Positions 1 to 5,537 of a stretch of DNA of 9,020 nt are shown here, in pieces (the first letter of the stretch is position 1; the number at the start of each line of letters is the position of its first letter). Both the position numbers and the translations under genes were made by a program. The stretch covers positions 17,314 through 26,333 of the forward strand of contig PCDA01000015.1 in assembly GCA_002591605.1 (NCBI GenBank), given 5' to 3'. The DNA comes from Fidelibacterota bacterium. GTDB taxonomy: Bacteria; Marinisomatota; Marinisomatia; SCGC-AAA003-L08; TMED161. The notes under the pieces were generated by a model. That model was not told where the DNA came from and ran no database searches. It saw nothing but the letters and a program-made list of their open reading frames with translations.

Positions 1-69
1 GGTATGGACCCAGACATAAGTAAATTTATCAAGTTTTTGAAATTATCTTTAGAGGAGTTTAGAGGTTAA
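1..69 (+). CDS. C-terminal end of an unrecognised protein (partial)
   Basis: Reading frame 1 is open from the window edge to a TAA at 67-69 and encodes 22 residues ending in KLSLEEFRG. The gene starts outside the window. The stop codon directly abuts the ATG of the next gene, and a purine-rich AGAGGAG run (51-57) lies inside these last codons, which suggests a real gene co-transcribed with the thioredoxin-like gene. The tail is amphipathic and charged and carries no motif that identifies a family, so no function can be given. Confidence 0.5.
   Translation, partial: GMDPDISKFIKFLKLSLEEFRG
51..65 (+). promoter_or_regulatory. Ribosome binding region for the TlpA-like gene
   Basis: Two purine-rich runs precede the ATG at 70: AGAGGAG at 51-57, 12 bases away, and AGAGG at 61-65, 4 bases away. 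Neither has ideal spacing, but together they support the start at 70. Both lie inside the coding end of the upstream gene, so the two genes are probably translated from one mRNA. Confidence 0.4.
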
Positions 70-651
70 ATGAATAAGTTATTTTTTTATATATTCCCTT
101 TATTTATATATGTAGGTTTTATTTTTTCGGAGTCAGAATTATCGGAAGACAGAATAAGTAAAATTAAATCCTTAATTGAAAAGAGTAAGAACTATGCTCC
201 AGATTTCAAGTTAAATGACAGTAATGATAGTTTACATGTTCTTTCTAATCTAAAGGGTAAGGTTGTACTAATTAACTTTTGGGCGACTTGGTGCGGACCA
301 TGTCGAATGGAAATCCCTGACTTCATTGAATTACATGATAAGTATAATGATAAAGGTTTTGAAATTCTTGGTATAAGTTTGTCTGATTCTAAGGATGCAT
401 TGAAAAATTTTGGCAGTGTATATAAAGTAAATTATCCTTTATTGTATGGTAATAATAAGCAGATTAATGAAATTACTAATCTTTATGGCGGTGTTCCTGC
501 AGTTCCATGGTCTTTTTTAGTTGGAGTTAATGGAGAAATAATAGATACATTCCCAGGCGCAATTTTAAAGCAATATGATCCTGTTACCTATAGCAGACTT
601 GAGCAAACTATTGTTTCTGAATTAAATAAAATTAATCAAGATTCAAAATAG
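70..651 (+). CDS. TlpA/ResA-type thiol-disulfide oxidoreductase
   Basis: A 193-residue envelope thioredoxin-fold protein. Residues 1-20 form a hydrophobic N-terminal segment (MNK, then a Phe/Ile-rich core) that should export the protein; there is no lipobox cysteine, so it is either cleaved or left as an anchor. The domain follows from about residue 42 (YAPDFKL, the usual entry strand of the AhpC/TlpA group). The redox motif WCGPC is at 74-78 inside NFWATWCGPCRMEIP, and the probable cis-proline is P146 in AVPWSFLV. WCGPC with a TlpA-like insert is typical of proteins that reduce disulfides in the periplasm, for example in cytochrome c maturation; the actual partner is not shown here. The start abuts the stop of the preceding gene, so the two form an operon. 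The 3' end overlaps the convergent S4 gene by 16 bases. Family assignment is firm; the physiological role is open. Confidence 0.9.
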   Translation: MNKLFFYIFPLFIYVGFIFSESELSEDRISKIKSLIEKSKNYAPDFKLNDSNDSLHVLSNLKGKVVLINFWATWCGPCRMEIPDFIELHDKYNDKGFEILGISLSDSKDALKNFGSVYKVNYPLLYGNNKQINEITNLYGGVPAVPWSFLVGVNGEIIDTFPGAILKQYDPVTYSRLEQTIVSELNKINQDSK

Positions 652-1037
652 TTTTCTAAGCTTCTCATAAGCTGTCTTCTCTCTTTTTTCGTAGGACGAC
701 CTAGTCCCTTTTCTCTATATATATGAGGAATTTTAAGCGATGCTTCAAATCTAGTTTTTTCAGATTCAGGAGTAATATCATTCATATATTGTGTCACCAA
801 TTTAGCTGAGACTCTTTTTGAGATTATATTTTTAACTTCAATAGTGATATTTATATGTTTTTTTTTAATAGTTATTTTATCTTTTATTTTTACATGATAT
901 GATGACTTTAGTGTTTTGTCATTTATTTTAACTTTTGATTTAACGCATGCCTCATTTGCTAGGCGACGAGTTTTAAATAGTCTCACACACCATAAAAATT
1001 TATCAATTCTAACTTTATCTTCCATAAAAATAACCAT
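636..1037 (-). CDS. hslR: Hsp15-type S4-domain RNA-binding protein
   Basis: A 133-residue basic protein, about the length of E. coli Hsp15. An S4 RNA-binding fold begins with VRIDKFLWCVRLFKTR (residues 9-24) and runs to about residue 70. The C-terminal extension carries GRPTKKERRQL (113-123), the basic motif that marks the Hsp15 branch of S4 proteins. In E. coli, Hsp15 binds free 50S subunits that still carry peptidyl-tRNA after premature dissociation and helps to recycle them; the same role is inferred here. Two starts are possible, at 1037 or at the in-frame ATG at 1025, which gives a protein beginning MEDKVRIDKF and resembles family N termini better. Neither has a clear Shine-Dalgarno sequence. 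The gene is divergent from rlmB across 32 bases and overlaps the TlpA-like gene tail to tail. Confidence 0.85.
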   Translation of the reverse strand: MVIFMEDKVRIDKFLWCVRLFKTRRLANEACVKSKVKINDKTLKSSYHVKIKDKITIKKKHINITIEVKNIISKRVSAKLVTQYMNDITPESEKTRFEASLKIPHIYREKGLGRPTKKERRQLMRSLENYFES

Positions 1038-1069
1038 TCATTATTAAAATATTGTTAATATATTGATAT
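1038..1069. promoter_or_regulatory. Divergent AT-rich intergenic region between hslR and rlmB
   Basis: Only 32 bases separate the two divergent start codons, so at least one promoter must extend into the opposite coding region or the transcripts must have very short leaders. The stretch is almost pure A/T and holds a small inverted repeat, ATATT-GTT-AATAT, at 1049-1061. No convincing -35/-10 pair can be chosen in such AT-rich DNA, and neither side shows a Shine-Dalgarno sequence. If hslR actually starts at 1025 the gap grows to 44 bases. Confidence 0.35.
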
Positions 1070-1834
1070 ATGAAATTTAAAAACAATTCAAATAACTATG
1101 ATAAATATTTTGTTTATGGAATCAATGGAGTTGAGTCTATACTTAATTCAAATAAATGTCAAGTTAGTCAAATAATAGTAAGTGACACTTTTAATCAAGG
1201 TAAAATGTCTGATGGTGGCTTAATTATAAAAAAATTTAAAAATAAAGTAATTATATTAAATAAGAATGAATTTCAAAATAAATACCAAGAATACAGAACA
1301 CAGGGAATTATTGTTTTTTTTGACTATGAAGTTTTTAGTCATCTTCCCAAAAGTATAAATGAAAAAAAAAATGAATGTCATATTATTTTAGATTCAATTA
1401 AAGACCCACAAAATTTAGGCCAGATAATTAGAACATCTGAGTGTGCAGGTATTGATGGAATTATAGTCCCTGAGAGAAGGAGTGTATCTATTACAAGTTC
1501 AGTTTTTCAAGTTAGCCAAGGAAGCTTTTGTAACATTAATATTGTTAAATCAAAAAATATCAAGTATACAATTAAAGAACTAAAACAAAATGGCTATTGG
1601 ATTGTGGGAATTGAAAATTCAATAGAATCAAAATTATGGTATGATTTTGATTTAAAAGGAAAAATTGGATTTGTTTTTGGAAGTGAAGGAGAGGGGATAA
1701 GGCCAGTCATACAAAAGTATTGTGATTTGATGCTCACTATTCCTATGAATGGTAATATAAACTCACTTAATATCTCAGCAACTGTTAGTGCAATGCTTTT
1801 TGAAAGAAATAGACAAATATTAAAAAGTAAGTAG
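1070..1834 (+). CDS. rlmB: 23S rRNA (guanosine-2'-O)-methyltransferase, RlmB/TrmH (SpoU) family
   Basis: A 254-residue protein with the two-part architecture of RlmB. An N-terminal L30e-like substrate-binding domain starts at YGINGVESIL (residues 16-25). A C-terminal SPOUT methyltransferase domain begins near 104. All three SpoU motifs are present: motif 1, LDSIKDPQNLGQIIRTSE, with N115 and R121; motif 2, FGSEGEG, at 203-209; motif 3, IPMNGNINSLNIS, at 224-236. The SLN form of motif 3 fits RlmB, which in E. coli methylates G2251 in the peptidyl-transferase loop using S-adenosylmethionine. The start at 1070 is supported because the conserved fold begins 15 residues later and the next Met is at 46. 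There is no Shine-Dalgarno sequence upstream. The 3' end overlaps the convergent pilD gene by 15 bases. A TrmH-family enzyme acting on another rRNA site is possible but less likely. Confidence 0.9.
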   Translation: MKFKNNSNNYDKYFVYGINGVESILNSNKCQVSQIIVSDTFNQGKMSDGGLIIKKFKNKVIILNKNEFQNKYQEYRTQGIIVFFDYEVFSHLPKSINEKKNECHIILDSIKDPQNLGQIIRTSECAGIDGIIVPERRSVSITSSVFQVSQGSFCNINIVKSKNIKYTIKELKQNGYWIVGIENSIESKLWYDFDLKGKIGFVFGSEGEGIRPVIQKYCDLMLTIPMNGNINSLNISATVSAMLFERNRQILKSK

Positions 1835-2557
1835 GTTTGTATACTCCCTTAATACTATAACAATAGTAAATGAAATCGATAGGCATGTTCCAAATGGAAT
1901 TTTAATTATTTTTTCCTTATTCAATCGATTTTTTATTATTATATAAAAAATTCCTAAAATGGCTGAAATAAATAAGCTAATAAATGAGTGAATAACTCCA
2001 AGCCATCCACCAATAAAAATAATAAGAAGAATATCACCAAATCCTAAAACATTTATATCCCTTTTAATTATCCCAACAATCAGTGTGCATATTATTAAAT
2101 AAGATGTAGTTACCAAAGTACCTAGCAGAGTTTGATATGCAGTTTGAGATGTTATATATGTGTAAGGAATTAAAAGAATGATTAATAAGTATAAATAAAT
2201 TGATGGAATTAAAAGGTATTTAAAATCAATATAACCTATAATAATTAAACAGCAAAAAACTATGCTAAGTAAAATTGCTTCACTTAGTGAGAATTTAGAA
2301 AAAGAAAAAGTAAATAGTATACCAGTAATAATTTCTACGCTTATATACTGCCAAGAAATTTTTTCTTTACAATTTTTGCACTTTCCACGTAAAAAAATAA
2401 AACTGACTATTGGAATATTATTATAAAATGGAATAAAATTTTTACATTTGGGACAGTGAGATCGAGGCGATATGATTGATTGGTTTTGAGGGTTTCTAAA
2501 AATTACAACATTTAGGAAGCTTCCAATTAATGCTCCGGCAATAAAAAATAAAATCAT
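1820..2557 (-). CDS. pilD: Prepilin peptidase / N-methyltransferase (PilD/GspO, A24 aspartic protease)
   Basis: A 245-residue polytopic inner-membrane protein, close to the family's usual 230-290. The N-terminal methyltransferase part has GSFLNVVIFR (12-21) and an intact zinc tetracysteine, CPKC at 35-38 and CKNC at 60-63. The two catalytic aspartates are D111 in GYIDFKYLLIP and D175 in GFGD. The late PFG motif (221-223) is also present. The usual GxGDxKL reads GFGDILL here, so the lysine two residues after the catalytic aspartate is replaced by leucine. Several further hydrophobic segments span residues 74-236. It cleaves and N-methylates the leader of type IV pilin-like precursors. It is the last gene of the operon and starts inside the stop codon of pilC (TAATG) without its own Shine-Dalgarno sequence, so its translation probably depends on ribosomes finishing pilC. 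Confidence 0.93.
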   Translation of the reverse strand: MILFFIAGALIGSFLNVVIFRNPQNQSIISPRSHCPKCKNFIPFYNNIPIVSFIFLRGKCKNCKEKISWQYISVEIITGILFTFSFSKFSLSEAILLSIVFCCLIIIGYIDFKYLLIPSIYLYLLIILLIPYTYITSQTAYQTLLGTLVTTSYLIICTLIVGIIKRDINVLGFGDILLIIFIGGWLGVIHSFISLFISAILGIFYIIIKNRLNKEKIIKIPFGTCLSISFTIVIVLREYTNLLTF

Positions 2558-2559
2558 TA
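2555..2559 (-). other. TAATG stop-start overlap, pilC to pilD
   Basis: Read on the minus strand, the TAA of pilC and the ATG of pilD share one base. No purine-rich ribosome site lies just upstream, so reinitiation by the terminating ribosome is the likely way pilD is translated. Confidence 0.8.
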
Positions 2560-3801
2560 ATAGTCAGATAAAGCAGTACCAAAGTGAAAAATTGGTAAAT
2601 AGGTTGCAACCACAATTATTCCTATAACACCACCCACTAAAATAATTAACAATGGCTCAATTATTGAAGTTAGTCTATCAACACTAGCATTTACTTGCTT
2701 AGTATAAAACTCTGAAGCTTTAAGTGATAGGGTGTCGATTTCACCAGTTTCTTCTCCAGTAGATAATAGTTGAATCATTACTGAGGGGAATTCTCCAGTA
2801 TTTTTAAGTGCTTGCGATATATTTGCACCATTTTCGATATTTGTTGATGCTTCAATTGTAGCAAGTTCATAAACTCTATTATCAACTACTTTTTTAACTA
2901 AATTTAGAGTATCTATAATTGGTACTCCTGCATTAACAAGGATACCAAAAGTCTTTGAGAATTTACTTAGGATATTATCTTTTATTATCTTGCCAAATAT
3001 AGGAATCCTAAGTAGCATTCTATCTTTTAACAATTTACCTGAATCAGTAAGAGTTGCCATCCATATTGCAGCTAAAGAAGTAAAACTTGATAATAAAACA
3101 AAAAATACATTATCCTGAAGCCATTCTCCAATATTTACCATAAGTACAGTATAATATGGAAGCTCAGACCCTAATTGATCATAAACATCTGAGAAACTAG
3201 GAATTAGATATGTAAATGTTAAAAATAAAGTAATTACAAGAAATCCTATTATAAAAACGGGGTAATACATTGCTGACTTAACTTTTCTTTGTGTTTCTTC
3301 TACAGTTTCAAGATATTCAGCTAATTCTTCAAGGGTTTCTGATAACTTACCACTTACTTCTCCAGCTCTTACCATTGATATAAAAAGATTAGAAAAAACA
3401 CCTGGATGTCGTTCAAGTGTGTCTGATAAAAGCATTCCCCTTTTAATATTTTGATCTAAATCACCAAGTATCTTCTTGAATTTTTTATTTTTTTCTTCTT
3501 GTGATAGAAAAAAAATAGATTTTTCTAGGGTAAGTCCAGCTGAAAACATTGTTGATAATTGACGAGTAAAGAAAACAAGGGTTGATAATGGAATTCGATT
3601 TTTAAATTTTTCCATTTCTAGACTTAATCTATCTAGAAATGGCCCAAGAAAGTCAAATGCTACTTCATTCTCTTTTAGCTTTACAATTGTAAATTTTTTT
3701 TCTTCAAGTTTTTCGTTTGCACGATTTAAGTTCTCAGCTTCTATTTTTCCTTCAAGCCGCTTACCATCCTGAGTTCTTACAATATATTCGTATGAAGGCA
3801 T
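2557..3801 (-). CDS. pilC: Inner-membrane platform protein PilC/GspF
   Basis: A 414-residue protein, near the family's usual 400. Residues 1-45 form the N-terminal region typical of PilC/GspF (YEYIVRTQDGKRLEGKIEAE). Two T2SSF repeats follow. The first runs over about 70-195, with FFTRQLSTMFSAGLTLEKSI (77-96) and RAGEVSGKL (145-153). The second runs over about 275-400, with FSKTFGILVNAGVPIIDTL (281-299) and STGEETGEIDTL (347-358). Membrane segments are visible at about 180-200, 232-250 and in the conserved C-terminal EPLLIILVGGVIG stretch (382-394). The protein forms the inner-membrane platform that couples the PilB-type ATPase to pilin assembly. The gene overlaps pilB and pilD by one base each; a weak AGAAGA precedes its start within the end of pilB. 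Family certain; pilus versus type II secretion cannot be settled from this gene. Confidence 0.95.
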   Translation of the reverse strand: MPSYEYIVRTQDGKRLEGKIEAENLNRANEKLEEKKFTIVKLKENEVAFDFLGPFLDRLSLEMEKFKNRIPLSTLVFFTRQLSTMFSAGLTLEKSIFFLSQEEKNKKFKKILGDLDQNIKRGMLLSDTLERHPGVFSNLFISMVRAGEVSGKLSETLEELAEYLETVEETQRKVKSAMYYPVFIIGFLVITLFLTFTYLIPSFSDVYDQLGSELPYYTVLMVNIGEWLQDNVFFVLLSSFTSLAAIWMATLTDSGKLLKDRMLLRIPIFGKIIKDNILSKFSKTFGILVNAGVPIIDTLNLVKKVVDNRVYELATIEASTNIENGANISQALKNTGEFPSVMIQLLSTGEETGEIDTLSLKASEFYTKQVNASVDRLTSIIEPLLIILVGGVIGIIVVATYLPIFHFGTALSDY

Positions 3802-3803
3802 TA
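3799..3803 (-). other. TAATG stop-start overlap, pilB to pilC
   Basis: On the minus strand the TAA of pilB and the ATG of pilC share one base. A weak purine run (AGAAGA) precedes it, so coupling is probably assisted by some direct initiation. Confidence 0.8.
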
Positions 3804-5519
3804 AATATCTTCTACAGTTGCTCTTAGGACTTCATCAATAGTTGTATCGCCACTAATAATTTTTGAGATTCCAGCATCTCTTAGAGGCGTCATCCCATTT
3901 TTAATAGCTTCTTTTTTAATTTCATTTTGATTCGCACCATCAAAAATTAATTTTTTCATAGGATTATCAACTTCTAGAATTTCATGAATTGCAGTTCGAC
4001 CTTTATATCCAGTATTATGATTGTCTCTACTAGGTGTTCCTCTAAAAAACTTTGTAGAATTTTGTTTATCTTTTGGGAAAGATATTAGATCTAACTCATC
4101 TTTTGTAGGTGAATAGTTTTCTTTATTATCTTTATCAATTGTTCTTACAAGTCTTTGTGCCATTACAAGATTTAATGAAGAACCGAGCAAGAAAGGAGGA
4201 ATTCCTAAATCAAGAAGCCTAGCAATTGTTGATGTAGCATCATTAGCATGAACAGTACTGAACACTAAGTGACCAGTCATAGAAAATTTAACAGCGATGT
4301 TTGCAGTTTCTTCATCTCTTATTTCACCAATTAACAGCACATCTGGGTCTTGTCTAAGAATAGATCGTAATGATGCTGCAAAGTTCAATCCAATCTCATC
4401 ATGCATTTGCACCTGATTTATTCCTGGTAGTTGGTATTCCACTGGGTCTTCAACTGTTGTTATATTAATTCCTTCTGAATGTATTTCTTGAAGGGCTGCG
4501 TATAATGTTGTCGATTTACCACTACCTGTTGGTCCCGATATAATTATCATTCCGTATGGTTGATTTATCCATTTTTTAAATGTAGTTAATTTTTTCTCTT
4601 CAAAACCAAGATTGCTAAGATTAAGAGATAACTTTCCACTACCTAGTAATCTAAGAACAACTTTTTCACCATGAACTGTGGGTAGTATAGAAACCCTAAC
4701 ATCGATATCTCTAGTAGATGTTTTGATTTTCATTCTACCATCTTGTGGTAATCTATGTTCAGCAATATTAAGCTTAGAAAGAATTTTAATTCTTGTTACT
4801 ATACCATTAAGAGAAGAAGCAGGAGGGGTCATTATTCTAATTAAAACTCCATCAACTCTTATTCTGACATTCACTTCATCCCTACCAGGTTCTATATGTA
4901 TATCAGATGAATCTTCTTTAATTGCTTCTGTTAAAATTAGGTTAACTAATTTTACAAATGGAGCATCTTTAGCAGAAACTTTTTCTTCAACTAAATCAAG
5001 TTCATCACCATCGTCTTCACTTCCAGGTACTACCTTAATATTAGAAATAGCACTTTCAACTTCTCCAGATTTTTTAACTCTTTCATATAAAGTTTCAATA
5101 GCGTTGCTTATAGCAGTTTTTCCTGCAACCAGAATTTCAGGATTTAAATTAGTGAGCTTTTTTATTGCATCTATTGTTGCAACATCCTCAGGGTCTTCCA
5201 TTGCAACATATATTGAGTTATCTGTTTGCTTTAGTGTGATTACATTATTTTCTTTTGCAAAATCTTCAGCTAAAAGTTTTACAGTTTCTTCTGGAGCTTT
5301 TAAAAGTTCATCTTCACTAATAGACTTACTTCCAAGTTGAAGAGAAAATGCTTTTACCAAATCATCTTCTGTGATTGCTCCACTTGTAATAAGAATATTT
5401 CCAAGTTTACCTTTTTTATTTTTTTGTTCTGCTAAAGCTTGATTTAACTGATCTTCAGTTATCATGTTTTCATTAACTAAAATCTCACCAAGTTTTGCAA
5501 ATTGTGGATTATAACTCAT
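3801..5519 (-). CDS. pilB: Pilus/secretion assembly ATPase PilB/GspE, cysteine-free
   Basis: A 572-residue cytoplasmic hexameric motor. The N terminus holds two consecutive 24-residue MshEN motifs (9-32 and 38-61, five-residue spacer), and the N-terminal domain continues to about 150. An acidic linker (165-180) leads to the N2 domain (about 185-310, with DIHIEPG at 206-212). The ATPase core has Walker A GPTGSGKST (329-337), Asp box TTVEDPVEY (354-362), Walker B DPDVLLIGEIRDEE (391-404) with catalytic E399, and His box TGHLVFSTVHANDA (415-428). The C-terminal zinc-binding region keeps its flanks (QRLVR, TGYKGR), but the four expected cysteines are D462, N465, S497 and N500; the protein has no cysteine at all. 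The motor powers extension of a pilus or pseudopilus with the PilC-type protein encoded next. The start is fixed by a good Shine-Dalgarno sequence. No PilT-type retraction ATPase is in the window, so T4P versus T2SS stays open. Confidence 0.95.
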   Translation of the reverse strand: MSYNPQFAKLGEILVNENMITEDQLNQALAEQKNKKGKLGNILITSGAITEDDLVKAFSLQLGSKSISEDELLKAPEETVKLLAEDFAKENNVITLKQTDNSIYVAMEDPEDVATIDAIKKLTNLNPEILVAGKTAISNAIETLYERVKKSGEVESAISNIKVVPGSEDDGDELDLVEEKVSAKDAPFVKLVNLILTEAIKEDSSDIHIEPGRDEVNVRIRVDGVLIRIMTPPASSLNGIVTRIKILSKLNIAEHRLPQDGRMKIKTSTRDIDVRVSILPTVHGEKVVLRLLGSGKLSLNLSNLGFEEKKLTTFKKWINQPYGMIIISGPTGSGKSTTLYAALQEIHSEGINITTVEDPVEYQLPGINQVQMHDEIGLNFAASLRSILRQDPDVLLIGEIRDEETANIAVKFSMTGHLVFSTVHANDATSTIARLLDLGIPPFLLGSSLNLVMAQRLVRTIDKDNKENYSPTKDELDLISFPKDKQNSTKFFRGTPSRDNHNTGYKGRTAIHEILEVDNPMKKLIFDGANQNEIKKEAIKNGMTPLRDAGISKIISGDTTIDEVLRATVEDI

Positions 5520-5526
5520 TAAAGTA

Positions 5527-5532
5527 TCCTTT
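5527..5532 (-). promoter_or_regulatory. Shine-Dalgarno site of pilB
   Basis: The minus strand reads AAAGGA seven bases before the ATG at 5519. It lies in the 18-base gap after the Ig-like gene, so pilB can be initiated independently of the gene upstream. It is one of the two clearest ribosome sites in the window. Confidence 0.75.
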
Positions 5533-5537
5533 CAATT

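Noticed and set aside
659..689. Possible rho-independent terminator after the TlpA-like gene (AGCTT-5 nt-AAGCT then a T-rich run)
   Set aside because: The stem is only 5 base pairs with two G/C pairs, and the T run starts about 10 bases after it. It also lies inside hslR coding sequence, so chance is the better explanation.
1049..1061. Inverted repeat ATATT-GTT-AATAT as a regulator binding site
   Set aside because: Five-base A/T-only arms are expected by chance in this composition; it is noted within the intergenic entry but not called as an operator.
4678..5340. Long plus-strand open frame opposite pilB (220 codons)
   Set aside because: It is antisense to the well-conserved ATPase, is Ser/Leu/Ile-rich as expected of a mirror frame, and shows no motif or ribosome site.
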